A stretch of 64,000 bases of DNA from Atopobiaceae bacterium (GCA_022482785.1 JAKVON010000005.1:62001-126000), one strand, 5' to 3'; positions 26,790 to 36,219 are shown, numbered from the stretch's first letter. Notes: generated by a model not told the origin, from the sequence alone. A program made the numbers and translations.

Positions 26790-27596
26790 CTACTGCTCGT
26801 CCGCCGCGAGCTCGCTCACACGGGCGTGCACGCTCTGGGTCTGGTCGACCTCGCCCGAGAACACCCCGATCTCGAGGACGCAGTCGCCGTAGTCGCGGCC
26901 GTTGGCGATCTTGACGTAGGAGTCGTCGATGGCGCAGTCGTTCGTGGGGTCGAGGCCGTGCCAGCGTCCGGCCTGGTAGATCTCCATCCATGCGTGGGTC
27001 GCCCCCTCGGCGGCGTAGACCCCGGCGACGTACTTGGCGAGCAGCCCCAGGGCCCGGCAGACCGAGACCGCCACCTGCGCGTAGTCCTGGCATACGCCCC
27101 TTCCGCCCGCGAGGGCCTCCTCCGCGCTGGTCCTGACGGTGGTCGCCCCAGGGACGTACGCGATCCTCTCGTGCACGACCGAGCAGACATAGCGGGCCTG
27201 CTCGAGGGGGGAGTCCACCCGACGCGAGGTGCCGATGGCGGCACGTACCTCGCCCGAGAGGGCCTCGAGCGCGGGCCCCTGGCGGGTGAGGGCGCTCTGG
27301 TAGCGGTAGAGGGGCTTGTAGGGGCTCGGCCTCGCGAGCGACTGGTCGACGAAGGCTATCGCGCTCATGTGGTACGAGAAGCTCGCATGCGCCTCGGGAA
27401 TGTGGCCCACCATGACGTGGTTGTGGAACGAGTCCACCTCCTCGAAGGTGGGACAGGCGGGGTCCATGTCGAACGCGAGGTCGCAGATGCGCTGCTGGGG
27501 CAGGTCGGGCGGGATGCACCGCAGCTGGAAGCGATGGTCGCGCACCGGGGCCGAGAAGCCGAGCCTCGTCTCGTACTCGAGGGCGAGCTTCCTCAT
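26790..27596 (-). CDS. Transglutaminase-like cysteine peptidase-fold protein
   Basis: A 268-residue protein. The bacterial transglutaminase N-terminal beta region (ALEYETRLGFSAPVRDHRFQ) precedes the core: catalytic Cys in GGRGVCQDYAQVAVSVCRAL, His in EGATHAWMEIY, Asp in GLDPTNDCAIDD. Its ATG overlaps the stop of the alpha-E gene by 3 bases. Together with alpha-E and circularly permuted ATP-grasp genes this forms a conserved bacterial operon, linked by comparative genomics to synthesis and cleavage of a peptide-like product whose identity is not established. Confidence 0.88.
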   Translation of the reverse strand: MRKLALEYETRLGFSAPVRDHRFQLRCIPPDLPQQRICDLAFDMDPACPTFEEVDSFHNHVMVGHIPEAHASFSYHMSAIAFVDQSLARPSPYKPLYRYQSALTRQGPALEALSGEVRAAIGTSRRVDSPLEQARYVCSVVHERIAYVPGATTVRTSAEEALAGGRGVCQDYAQVAVSVCRALGLLAKYVAGVYAAEGATHAWMEIYQAGRWHGLDPTNDCAIDDSYVKIANGRDYGDCVLEIGVFSGEVDQTQSVHARVSELAADEQ

Positions 27597-28312
27597 GCCG
27601 AGACGTCCTTGAGCCTGGAGCCGCGGCCCGACCGCTTCCCGACGCACGCGTCCGCGAGGCGCGTGGCCAGGGCGCAGTCGTACCCCCGGGAGCCGATGGC
27701 CTCGGCGAGCGAGGAGAGCGTGGCCCCGAGGGGAAGGCACTCGGGCGACTCGATGCCCTCGAGGAAGATTCCGATCCTGCCGAGCGCCTCGTCGAGCGCC
27801 GCCTGGGGCCTCCCGAAGCGGCAGCACAGGTCGGCCCGCTCGACGTACTTGCCGACGCCTATGAGCGACTTCACCTCGAGCGGCGCGTCGCCGTCCTCGA
27901 CGGCGCCCCAGAAGGCGAGGATGTCGTCGCAGACGGTCCTGTGGCGGACGAGCCGCGCCGCCGGCTCCTTCGACTTCCGGAGGTTGAGCAGGGCGAGCTC
28001 GATGTAGCTCGTGGTCGCGGTGCCTAGCTCGGGGCGCAGGAGGATGGCGTTGCCGAAGGCGGCCCTCATGTCCGAGCAGACCGAGGAGGGGTCCGTGTAG
28101 TCGTAGAGCATGTCGAAGAGGCGCTCCTCGGTCCCCTTGTCCCCCTCGGCCTCGTAGTCGCAGGCATCCCAGAACGCGGAGAAGTCCTGCGTGTCGAGGT
28201 CGACGTTCGCGTCGAAGGCGCGGAAGAACTCCTCCAGCTCCGTGAAGACGCGCTCCGTGTAGCGGCCGAGCCAGAGACACTGGTCGGCTTTGGTCAGCGT
28301 GAGAGTACCCAT
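27593..28312 (-). CDS. Alpha-E domain protein (DUF403)
   Basis: A 239-residue all-helical protein. LWLGRYTERVFTELEEFFRA is the diagnostic N-terminal ExxR-type motif of alpha-E proteins; VGKYVERADLCCRFG repeats the pattern later. This family occurs almost only beside circularly permuted ATP-grasp and transglutaminase genes, as here. Its ATG (28312) lies inside the 3' end of the upstream ATP-grasp gene (19-base overlap) and its stop overlaps the transglutaminase start. Biochemical role unknown. Confidence 0.88.
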   Translation of the reverse strand: MGTLTLTKADQCLWLGRYTERVFTELEEFFRAFDANVDLDTQDFSAFWDACDYEAEGDKGTEERLFDMLYDYTDPSSVCSDMRAAFGNAILLRPELGTATTSYIELALLNLRKSKEPAARLVRHRTVCDDILAFWGAVEDGDAPLEVKSLIGVGKYVERADLCCRFGRPQAALDEALGRIGIFLEGIESPECLPLGATLSSLAEAIGSRGYDCALATRLADACVGKRSGRGSRLKDVSA

Positions 28313-29630
28313 GTGTCCTTGAAGCCTCCTCCCTGTGACGAGTTGACGACCATCGATCCGGGCGTGTTGGAATAGCGCGTGAGGCCGCTCGCCCAGACCC
28401 GGCAGCTCTTGCCGGTGAGCACGAAGGCGCGCAGGTCGGCCATGCGGCGGCAGGGCCTGCCCCCGGCGTCGACGCTCGGCAGGTCCTTGAAGTCGACGAC
28501 CTCCTGCGCGATGAAGCGCCTGCGGTCCGCCTGGATGGAGCGGCGGAGCCTCTCGAGCTCGTCGGGGGCGAGGTCGCGGCCGAACACCACGCCATAGCCG
28601 CCGGCCTCGGCGACGTCCTTCAGCACGAGGGACTCGAGGCGCTCCATCACGTAGGCGTAGTCGTCGTCGAAGAAGGGCAGGTAGGTCGGCGCGTTCTTGA
28701 GAATCGGCTGCTCGCCCAGGTAGTAGTGGATCATGGAGGGGACGAAGTAGTAGATGCCCTTGTCGTCTGCCACGCCGTTGCCGGGCGCGTTCACGATGGC
28801 GACGTTTCCCGCCCGGTACGCGGCCATGAGGTTGGGGACGCCGATGACCGAGTCGGGGTTGAAGCAGAACGGGTCGAGGTACTCGTCGGAGATGCGGCGG
28901 TAGACGACGCCGACCTTGTGCTTCGCGCCCGAGTAGTCGCAGAAGTAGAGCTGGTTGTTGTCGACCACGAGGTCGTTCGGGTAGGCCAGGGTGGCCCCGG
29001 TCTGCTCCGCGAGGTAGGAGTGCTCGAAGAACGCAGCGTTGTAGCGGCCGGGCGTCAGGACCACGGGGATGCCGCCGCACGAGCTGTAGCGCATCGCCCG
29101 GGCGAGCAGGTCGGGGTAGTCGCGGTTGTCCACGACGTCGTTGGCGGCATAGACGTCGGGGGCGACGCGCCTCGTGATGTTGCGCGCGATGAGGGGATAC
29201 GACGCGCCCGAGGGGATGCGCAGGTTGTCCTCGAGCACGTACCACGTGCCGTCCTTCGCCTGGACGAGGTCCTCGCCCGCTATGTGGGCGTAGATGCCCG
29301 AGGGAGGCGTGACCTCGTTCACCTGGGGCAGGTAGCCGGAGCTCGAGTAGACGAAGTCCTCGGGGATGACGCCGTCGCGTATGACCTGCTTCTCCGAGTA
29401 GACGTCGCGGAGGAACGCGTTCAGCGCGCGCACCCGCTGTGAAAGGCCGGCGGAGAGCCCCTCCCACTCAGACGCCCCGATGATGCGGGGAATCGGGTCA
29501 TAGGGAAGATCTGCTCCCTGAACTCGCCGCCCTTGTAGACGCCGAAGCGGACGCCGTCCCTCGTGAGGTCGCGGTTGATGTCCGCCCGCCTCTCGACGAG
29601 TGGCCCGATGCCCGATGGTCTCTCGCACAT
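28294..29630 (-). pseudogene. Circularly permuted ATP-grasp protein, one apparent -1 indel
   Basis: The 5' part (ATG 29630) reads MCERPSGIGPLVERRADINR and GVYKGGEFREQIFP; then the frame shifts to continue YDPIPRIIGASEWEGLSAGL through to the stop. One C appears missing from the CCC run near 29507. Repaired, it is about 445 residues and matches the CP_ATPgrasp (DUF404/DUF407) family: NAFLRDVYSEKQVI, GIYAHIAGEDLVQ, VLEDNLRIPSGASYP, NAPGNGVADDKGIYYF. The family is predicted to form amide or peptide bonds with ATP. First gene of the alpha-E/transglutaminase operon. A homopolymer error is the likeliest cause. Confidence 0.83.
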
Positions 29631-29780
29631 ACGCCCTCCTTCCGGCAGTCCCCTTTCCGCTTGGGAGAACCATAGGCGGCCCGCGGCGGGAAGGTGGCGG
29701 GCGGAGGGGGCTGTTAACAATCGAGGGGAGGGTTTTAACGGCGGGGAAACGGGCTGTCTACGGCCGGGCCACAAGAGAGG

Positions 29781-29804
29781 GGCGGCCCCGCGAGCGGGGC
29801 CGCC
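29781..29804 (-). terminator. Perfect 10-bp GC hairpin
   Basis: GGCGGCCCCG and CGGGGCCGCC pair exactly around CGAG, 34 bases after the stop of the small membrane gene at 29838. No T-tract follows. The rest of 29631-29837 holds only the leader of the ATP-grasp gene. Confidence 0.4.
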
Positions 29805-29837
29805 TCGAGCGAGATGCCTTGCCGCGCGTGCCAGGTC

Positions 29838-30140
29838 CTACGCGGAATAGAAGGAAAAGGTGCCGCCGTGCTCCTTGGCATAGTCGAAGACGGTCGTATA
29901 GGTGCCCGTCGCGACGAGCACGACGATGATGGCAATGCCGATGAGCAGCCAGATGAGCTGGGCCCGCGCCCAGTTCTGCTTCGACTCCTCGGTCCTCGAG
30001 CTGAAGCTCCAGACGAGGACCATGATGAACCCCACGATCGGGATCCAGGAGAGGAACAGCGTCCCCATCCACCCGCCGATGCCGGTGGGCTCCTGCTCGT
30101 CCATGTCCACGAAGGTGTTGTCGGTGCTGTGCTCTGCCAT
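29838..30140 (-). CDS. Small two-helix membrane protein
   Basis: A 100-residue protein: polar N terminus, helix 1 (WMGTLFLSWIPIVGFIMVLV), a charged loop (SSRTEESKQNWARAQLIW) and helix 2 (LLIGIAIIVVLVATGTY). The GTLFLSWIPIVGFI-NWARA pattern recurs in small uncharacterised membrane proteins of Gram-positive bacteria, often annotated hypothetical. AAAGGGAG lies before the ATG. It diverges from a PAS-GGDEF gene across 250 bp in which no clear promoter was recognised. Function unknown. Confidence 0.75.
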   Translation of the reverse strand: MAEHSTDNTFVDMDEQEPTGIGGWMGTLFLSWIPIVGFIMVLVWSFSSRTEESKQNWARAQLIWLLIGIAIIVVLVATGTYTTVFDYAKEHGGTFSFYSA

Positions 30141-30390
30141 GATGACTCCCTTTCCCTGGTGCGGATCAAGCTCGTTTGGAGGGTCGTGCGCTACCCTGAC
30201 TGTACTCGAAAAGGGCATTCGTGCGAGCGTCCCGACGGCCGCTTGCCGCGAACGGTCGTGCCGCCTCGCGCCGTCCCCGCATACGCCTTCTGCGGATAGC
30301 TCACGCGATTGCTCTTGACCGAAGGGCAAAAGGGCCGAAGAATCGAAGGAGGGCGGCGTTTCCGCCCCGCGGCGGCGAGGATGGTCTCAC

Positions 30391-32145
30391 ATGGTTGGTC
30401 ATCGGCTCATACAGGGCATGCCCTTTCACGACTACCGGGCGATTCGCCTTGCCGCCTGGTCGAACCTCCTGGGGTTCTCCTCCGACTGCTTCTACGTCAA
30501 GGACGACGAGCAGGCCTACGTGGACGCCTCGCGCTCGTTCGCCGTCATGCAGGGCTTCCGCTCGCCTGCCCAGCTCATGGGCAAGAGGGACGCCGACTTC
30601 ATGACCGATCCCGAGGAGCTCGCCCGCTGCCAGCACGCGGACCAGCTGGTCCTCGAGGAGGGCCGCACGCTCCACTCGGGCCCCACCCCCGTCACCGACA
30701 AGGACGGCAAGGTGGTCTACTACTCCTCCACGGTGACGCCGCTGCGCTCCGGAGGCGACATCATCGGGCTCTTCTGCATCATGCTCGACGTCACCGAGAG
30801 CGTGACCGCCAACCAGGAGCTCGACAAGCTGTCGCAGACCGCCAAGGAGGACTCGCTCACGGGCCTGCTCAACCACGAGGCGGCGATGCTCAGGATCCAG
30901 GCCTACTTCGACTCCGGCGACAGCATCGGGCTCGACGCGCTGTTCATGATCGACATCGACGACTTCAAGAGCGTGAACGACACCTTCGGCCATCCCGTGG
31001 GGGACAAGGTCATCCGCGACTTCGCCCGCGTCATCGCGTCCTCGTTCAGGAACGACGACATCGTGGGGCGCGTGGGCGGCGACGAGTTCCTCGCCCTCAT
31101 GCGCAACGTCAAGACGCGCGCCGACGTCCGCCGCAAGGCGCAGGACCTCATCGAGGCCCTCCAGTACACCTGCGAGGCCGACGCCTGCACGCGCGACCTC
31201 ACCGGCAGCGTCGGCGTGAGCATCCACGAGGCCGGCGAGTCCCTCGCAGACCTCTACTCCCGGGCCGACAACCAGCTCTACCGGGCGAAGACCTCGGGCA
31301 AGAACCGCTACTCGATCGACGGGGTCGCCGCCGAGGGAGACTCGGCCGCAGAGCTCGCGAGCATGCTCGCGGGCAAGACCCGCACCGCCGTGCACCTGCG
31401 CTCGCTTTTGCAGAACATGGACGGCTTCATGCTGATCTGCGAGGTGGGGGAGGACATCAGGTTCACGTACGCCTCCCCGGGCGCCCACGAGTCCATCCGC
31501 GCCGACGTCACCGCCGACGGCGATGCCGGCGAGGTCCTCGGGGCGATTCTCCCCGAGGACCGCATCCGCGTGGAGCGCGCCATCCATAAGGTCGCCGACC
31601 AGGGCGGCCGTCTCGACATCGCCTATCGCGTGCTCCCGCGCGGCAGCGAGGTGCCCTGCTGGCGCACCGCGCGCGGCTCGATGCTCCCTCCCGACGGGAG
31701 CGGCGTCGGCAAGATGCTCGTCGTCGTGCAGGACTCCACCGCCTTCAACCACGCGGAGATAGAGATGAGGACCGCCTGGTGCATCGCCGAGATGGCGCTC
31801 GCCCACACGGGGGCCACGATCTGGCGCTACGACCTCGAGAGCCAGGTGCTGGAATGCCTGAGCAGGGGCGCGGGCTCGGTCATGGAGTCTGACCTCTACA
31901 CCGACGACATCGCCAACCTCCGCGACGACGCCCACATCGCCGAGGGCTCGAGGCCGTCGTTCCAGATGCTGCTCAAGGCGACGAAGGAGGGGGTCACCGA
32001 GGCCGAGGCCGACATCGAGTTCATCACCAAGGACGGCTCGACCTACCTTCGGCATTGCATCGTCCGCTCGATATACGACGACAACAAGCGCCCCGTCTGC
32101 TCGGTGATGACCGCGATACCCGTCGCCGGGAGGCAGGTCTCCTAG
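30391..32145 (+). CDS. PAS-GGDEF-PAS diguanylate cyclase-like protein
   Basis: A 584-residue soluble protein. An N-terminal PAS module (FYVKDDEQAYVDASRSFAVM; TPVTDKDGKVVYYSSTVTPL) is followed by a GGDEF domain: DSLTGLLNHEAAML, MIDIDDFKSVNDTFGHPVGD and intact RVGGDEFLALM. One or two more PAS-like modules follow to the C terminus. The intact signature suggests cyclic-di-GMP synthesis, but GGDEF domains can also be purely sensory. The ATG at 30391 was kept; one at 30418 is an alternative. Its stop overlaps the convergent Cys-rich gene by 4 bases. Confidence 0.87.
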   Translation: MVGHRLIQGMPFHDYRAIRLAAWSNLLGFSSDCFYVKDDEQAYVDASRSFAVMQGFRSPAQLMGKRDADFMTDPEELARCQHADQLVLEEGRTLHSGPTPVTDKDGKVVYYSSTVTPLRSGGDIIGLFCIMLDVTESVTANQELDKLSQTAKEDSLTGLLNHEAAMLRIQAYFDSGDSIGLDALFMIDIDDFKSVNDTFGHPVGDKVIRDFARVIASSFRNDDIVGRVGGDEFLALMRNVKTRADVRRKAQDLIEALQYTCEADACTRDLTGSVGVSIHEAGESLADLYSRADNQLYRAKTSGKNRYSIDGVAAEGDSAAELASMLAGKTRTAVHLRSLLQNMDGFMLICEVGEDIRFTYASPGAHESIRADVTADGDAGEVLGAILPEDRIRVERAIHKVADQGGRLDIAYRVLPRGSEVPCWRTARGSMLPPDGSGVGKMLVVVQDSTAFNHAEIEMRTAWCIAEMALAHTGATIWRYDLESQVLECLSRGAGSVMESDLYTDDIANLRDDAHIAEGSRPSFQMLLKATKEGVTEAEADIEFITKDGSTYLRHCIVRSIYDDNKRPVCSVMTAIPVAGRQVS

Positions 32146-32366
32146 CCGCGCTCGTAGCCGATTCGCTCGGCCGCCTGCCTCGCGTTTATCTCCGAGATCT
32201 CCATCTCGCCCGCGACGTAGGGCTCGTAGACCTCATAGGGGTCCCCGGTGCCCATGCTGCAGGCCCCGCAGAAGTCGCAGCTGCCCTTGCCGCAGAAGTT
32301 GAGCGACTCCTCGATGATGCGCCTGCGCTCCTCGCGCGTGGTGTCCTTGATCAGGGTGCTTCTCAT
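32142..32366 (-). CDS. Small Cys-rich protein (74 residues)
   Basis: MRSTLIKDTTREERRRIIEE leads into the cysteine cluster NFCGKGSCDFCGACSMGTGD, with four cysteines able to bind a metal, and a helical tail EISEINARQAAERIGYERG. GGAGGGA stands before the ATG at 32366. A family of small proteins with this CGxGSCDFCxxC core is common in Clostridia and Actinobacteria, but I know no function for it. Divergent from queH, with TATGAT at 32414 as a possible -10. Confidence 0.72.
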   Translation of the reverse strand: MRSTLIKDTTREERRRIIEESLNFCGKGSCDFCGACSMGTGDPYEVYEPYVAGEMEISEINARQAAERIGYERG

Positions 32367-32520
32367 GCCATTCCCTCCGTCGGCCGTCCGTCCCCTTATT
32401 CCCACTCTGTTGATATGATATAAGCGCGGGACCACTTGGGGGCGACGGGGGAGGGACACCTCGCGCTCTCCATCCCGGTGCCGTACACTTGCATCTCCGC
32501 GACGAGGGAGGGGGTGACGT

Positions 32521-33165
32521 ATGGGACGCAAGCGCCTTCTGCTCCATGCGTGCTGCGCGCCCTGCTCCCTCGAGCCCGTGCGCATCCTGCGCGACGAGGG
32601 CTTCGAGCCCACCATCTGCTGGACGAACCCCAACATCCAGCCTCCCGCCGAGCACGACAAGAGGCTCATGACGCTCGTCCGGTGGGCGCGCCAGGCGAAG
32701 GTCGAGCTCCTCGTGTGCGGGTGCGACCGCGGGAAGTGGGACTGGGCCGTCGCGCCCCATGGCTTCGACCGGGAGGCGCGGTGCCGCGCCTGCTACGCCC
32801 TGCGCCTCGCGGAGACCTGCCATGTGGCGAGCTCCATGGGCTTCGGCTACGTGTCCACGACGCTGGCGGTCTCTCCCTACCAGCTCTTCGACGCCTGCGC
32901 GGACGTGCTCGAGAGGCTCGCGCACGCCGAGGGCGTCGTGCCGGTCGTCCAGGACTTCCGCACCCGCTACCCAGAGGCGACGAGGCTCTCCCGCGAGCTG
33001 GGGATGTACCGCCAGAACTACTGCGGCTGCCGGTTCTCGGCGGCGGAGGCGGCGCTCGAGCGGCACGAGCGCCGGGACGAGCGCAAGCTCGCCCACGCCG
33101 TCGAGCGGGCCCAGGCAGCCCACGCATGTCGAGACCTGACCGAACCGAGGGGATTGCGCGCATGA
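32521..33165 (+). CDS. queH: QueH, epoxyqueuosine reductase
   Basis: A 214-residue protein of the DUF208/QueH family, the non-orthologous replacement for QueG, which reduces epoxyqueuosine to queuosine in tRNA. Conserved cysteine motifs are present: LLLHACCAPCSLEPVRIL at the N terminus, CGCDRGKWDW, RCRACYALRLAETC and the C-terminal YCGCRFS, binding an iron-sulfur cluster. A GAGGGGGTGACGT ribosome region precedes the ATG. The stop overlaps the queA start (ATGA), so the last two steps of queuosine synthesis are coupled. Confidence 0.93.
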   Translation: MGRKRLLLHACCAPCSLEPVRILRDEGFEPTICWTNPNIQPPAEHDKRLMTLVRWARQAKVELLVCGCDRGKWDWAVAPHGFDREARCRACYALRLAETCHVASSMGFGYVSTTLAVSPYQLFDACADVLERLAHAEGVVPVVQDFRTRYPEATRLSRELGMYRQNYCGCRFSAAEAALERHERRDERKLAHAVERAQAAHACRDLTEPRGLRA

Positions 33166-34274
33166 GAACCGACGACTTCGACTATCCGCTGCCAGACGAG
33201 CTGATCGCCCAGGCTCCCGCCGAGCCGCGCGACTCCTGCCGGCTCCTCGTGCTCCACCGGGCCGACGGGCGCTGCGAGCACAGGGCCTTCACCGACGTCA
33301 TCGACTTCCTCGATCCGGGCGACCTGCTCGTCGCGAACAGGACGAGGGTGCTCCCGGCCCGCCTCGTGGGCCACAAGGCGCAGACCGGCGGCGTCGCGGA
33401 GACGCTCCTGCTCAAGCGCCGCGAGGACCTGGACGCCCTGGGGGGCGTGTGGGAATGCCTGGTGACGCCGGGAAGGCGCCTGCGGCCCGGGGCGACGGTC
33501 GAGTACCGCGCCGGAGGCCTCCATGCGCCCCTGGGCGCGCCCGTCGTGCTCAGGGGGACCATCGAGGAGTTCGTGCCGGACTCTCGGGGAGGCCGCGTCG
33601 TGCGGTTCGAGCCCATGGGCGGCCGCACGCTCGACGAGGCCATCCACGAGGCCGGCCATGTCCCGCTGCCTCCCTACATCACCGGCTACGAGGGCGATCC
33701 CGAGAAGTACCAGACGGTCTACGCGATGCGGGAGGAGCACTCCGCGGCGGCGCCCACGGCGGGCCTGCACTTCACGCCGGCGCTGCTCGAGAGGTGCCGC
33801 GCCAAGGGCATCGGGTGGGAGACCGTCGAGCTCGAGGTGGGAATCGACACCTTCCGCCTGGTCGAGGAGGACGATCCCACCCAGCACGTCATGCACACGG
33901 AGCGCTACCACGTGCCGCAGCGCGTGGTCGACGCGGTCCATGCCACGAAGGCGGCCGGGCACAGGGTGGTCGCCGTGGGGACGACCTCGGTGCGCTCGCT
34001 CGAGAGCGCCTGGGACCCGGAGGCGCCGGCGGCCGACGGCGCGCGCGGGGACATCGTCGAGCGGCTCGACGCCACCACGAACCTCTATCTCATGCCCGGC
34101 TCGACCTTCCATGTGGTCGACGCCATGATTACGAACTTCCACGTCCCCCGCTCGACGCTCATGATGCTCGTGAGCGCCTTCGCCACGCGCGACCAGATCA
34201 TGGCCGCCTACCAGGAGGCCATCGACATGCGCTACCGGTTCCTCTCGTTCGGGGACGCGATGCTCATCGAGTAG
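33162..34274 (+). CDS. queA: QueA, SAM:tRNA ribosyltransferase-isomerase
   Basis: A 370-residue enzyme that transfers and isomerises the ribosyl part of S-adenosylmethionine onto preQ1-modified tRNA to make epoxyqueuosine. Diagnostic segments: FDYPLPDELIAQAPAEPRDS at the start, DLLVANRTRVLPARL, EHSAAAPTAGLHFTPALLER, NLYLMPGSTFHVVDAMITNF and HVPRSTLMMLVSAF. The ATG at 33162 overlaps queH by 4 bases. tgt, which inserts the precursor base, lies 4.4 kb downstream on the same strand. Confidence 0.96.
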   Translation: MRTDDFDYPLPDELIAQAPAEPRDSCRLLVLHRADGRCEHRAFTDVIDFLDPGDLLVANRTRVLPARLVGHKAQTGGVAETLLLKRREDLDALGGVWECLVTPGRRLRPGATVEYRAGGLHAPLGAPVVLRGTIEEFVPDSRGGRVVRFEPMGGRTLDEAIHEAGHVPLPPYITGYEGDPEKYQTVYAMREEHSAAAPTAGLHFTPALLERCRAKGIGWETVELEVGIDTFRLVEEDDPTQHVMHTERYHVPQRVVDAVHATKAAGHRVVAVGTTSVRSLESAWDPEAPAADGARGDIVERLDATTNLYLMPGSTFHVVDAMITNFHVPRSTLMMLVSAFATRDQIMAAYQEAIDMRYRFLSFGDAMLIE

Positions 34275-34394
34275 GGCGCCGCGCGCCTTCGGGCAGGAAG
34301 GCCCCCCTCGTCGGCCCTGGCCCTCCCCGGTCGGGCCACCACGTTCGGGCTCTCGTCTCATACCATGGGATGCACCGGTGTCCGTTGCGCTTGT

Positions 34395-34400
34395 TATACT
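34395..34400 (+). promoter_or_regulatory. Extended -10 promoter element before the membrane GGDEF gene
   Basis: TGTTATACT (TATACT at 34395-34400 with TG one base upstream) lies 58 bp before the gene at 34458, in an otherwise featureless 183-bp gap after queA. No convincing -35 was seen. Confidence 0.4.
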
Positions 34401-34457
34401 GTCCGGAATCTGGCAGCATGACGTAGCGCCACCCCGGACGAACAAGCGAGTGATGAG

Positions 34458-36155
34458 ATGGACAGCCCGAAGAAGCCAACTGGAGGAATCTCCCTCGGCC
34501 GCCTCGCCGAGGCGCTCGTCGTCGTTGGCGCGGCCTTGCTGCTCTGCGTCGCCCTGGCGATACGGGGGACGGAGGACTACGCGGTCGCGTCGCCGGGCCA
34601 GGAGCTTTCCAGCTGGGAGGAGGCGGGCGCGGACGGGCAGGTCGTCGACCGGTCCGTGCCCATCTCGCTCGACGGGGGTGGGGAGGTGTCGCTCAGCACG
34701 GTCCTCCCCGAGGTCAGGGACGGGCAGTCGCTGATGGTCAAGGTCAATTTCTCGTCCATGGACGTGAGGGTGGACGGGGAGACGGTCTTCTCGGTCGGCG
34801 CGACGAGCCTCGGGCCGATTCGTACGATGGTGGGCAACTACATCGCCTTCGTCCCCCTCCATGCCGACTACAGCGGCAGGACCGTGCAGTTGGACGTGAC
34901 CAAGAGAGACCCGCTCTTCGCCTCGGCGATCAAGCATGCCACGGTGATCGACTCCTCCGACTACCTGGTCGTCCAGGCCCATGCCTTCCTCGCCAACCTG
35001 GTCATAGCCACCCTGTACTGCATGCTCGGCCTCCTGATGTTCGCCCTCTGGCTCGTCCTCTCCCTGCGTGGCATCAACCTGGACAGCCACGAGAGGGGAG
35101 CCTATGCCTACGCCGGCCTCTTCCTCCTGTCCGTCGGGATATGGACCATCTCCGACGTCCACCTCCTCGGGGTGTTCCTGCATCGCCTCACCGCCTCCGG
35201 GCTGATCAACTACCTCGCCTTCGGCCTCATGCCGATCGGGTGCCTGGGCATGACGAGGCACCTCTACGCGCAGCCCGGCCGTGCCCCGGGACTGCTCCTC
35301 GGGCTGGCACAGCTCAACTTCGTCGCCCAGTGCGCCCTGTTCCTCGCCGGCATGGTCGACCTTCCCCAGATGCTCCCGGCGACCCAGGTCATATGCGTCC
35401 TCGCCATCCTCGTGTTCGTCATTGAGACCGTGGCCGACATGAGACGCCATCCGGTCGCGGGGAAGCGGGTCAACGTGATCACGGCGGTCGTCGCCGCGGC
35501 CGCCTTCGTCGTCGCCATTGTCCTCTATGCCCTGGACATGTCGACCTTCTCGTGGCTCACGCTCGCCATCGTCGTCATCGTCACGAACATCGTCCTCCAG
35601 CTGCTCTCGGCGGCCTACCAGATGATGCGCGACGGCATCAAGCTCGACGAGATGCGCGTCCACGCCTATACCGACGACCTGACGGGTCTCGGGAACCGGA
35701 GGGCCTATGCGGAGGAGGTCGACAGGATACGCCGCCTCGACGACCGCTCGCGTCTCGTGCTCGGCCAGATCGACGTCAACGGCCTGAAGAACACGAACGA
35801 CTCGCTCGGGCATGCGGCCGGCGACGAGCTGCTCAGGGTCGTCTCGCACTGCATCTCGTCATGCTTCGGCCCGTTCGCGAAGTGCTACCGCATGGGGGGC
35901 GACGAGTTCTCCATCCTCGCCTTCGCCGATGGGGACACGTATGGGGCGGCGGAGAGGCGGCTGAGGGACGAGCTCGCCCGCTGGCAGGGCGAGTACGTGC
36001 GGTCCCCCTCCATCTCGATGGGCAGCGCCGCCCAGGCGGACCATCCCGGCGCGTCGGTCACCGAGCTCGAGAGGGAGGCGGATGCGGAGATGTACCAGGA
36101 GAAGCGCATCTACTACTCCGACTCGGGGACCGACCGGAGAAAGCTGCCGCGTTAG
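34458..36155 (+). CDS. Membrane-bound GGDEF protein (7TMR-DISM-like sensor)
   Basis: A 565-residue protein. Helix 1 near residues 15-35, a beta-rich extracellular domain to about 165 (ISLDGGGEVSLSTVLPEVRD; VNFSSMDVRVDGETVFSVGA), then about seven membrane helices (170-395) and a cytoplasmic GGDEF domain: DDLTGLGNRRAYAEEV, GQIDVNGLKNTNDSLGH, YRMGGDEFSILAF. The extracellular plus seven-helix layout resembles 7TMR-DISM receptors. The intact GGDEF suggests cyclic-di-GMP synthesis. The ligand is unknown. Confidence 0.87.
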   Translation: MDSPKKPTGGISLGRLAEALVVVGAALLLCVALAIRGTEDYAVASPGQELSSWEEAGADGQVVDRSVPISLDGGGEVSLSTVLPEVRDGQSLMVKVNFSSMDVRVDGETVFSVGATSLGPIRTMVGNYIAFVPLHADYSGRTVQLDVTKRDPLFASAIKHATVIDSSDYLVVQAHAFLANLVIATLYCMLGLLMFALWLVLSLRGINLDSHERGAYAYAGLFLLSVGIWTISDVHLLGVFLHRLTASGLINYLAFGLMPIGCLGMTRHLYAQPGRAPGLLLGLAQLNFVAQCALFLAGMVDLPQMLPATQVICVLAILVFVIETVADMRRHPVAGKRVNVITAVVAAAAFVVAIVLYALDMSTFSWLTLAIVVIVTNIVLQLLSAAYQMMRDGIKLDEMRVHAYTDDLTGLGNRRAYAEEVDRIRRLDDRSRLVLGQIDVNGLKNTNDSLGHAAGDELLRVVSHCISSCFGPFAKCYRMGGDEFSILAFADGDTYGAAERRLRDELARWQGEYVRSPSISMGSAAQADHPGASVTELEREADAEMYQEKRIYYSDSGTDRRKLPR

Positions 36156-36219
36156 CCTCGGCCGTCCGCCCCTCCCATGCGCATGCGGAGAGGGGGCCGG
36201 GAGCTTCCCCGCGTACCGT

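Noticed and set aside
33018-35849. Minus-strand open frame of over 900 codons opposite queA and the membrane GGDEF gene
   Set aside because: A shadow of strongly supported genes on the + strand; low-complexity charged translation and no ribosome site.
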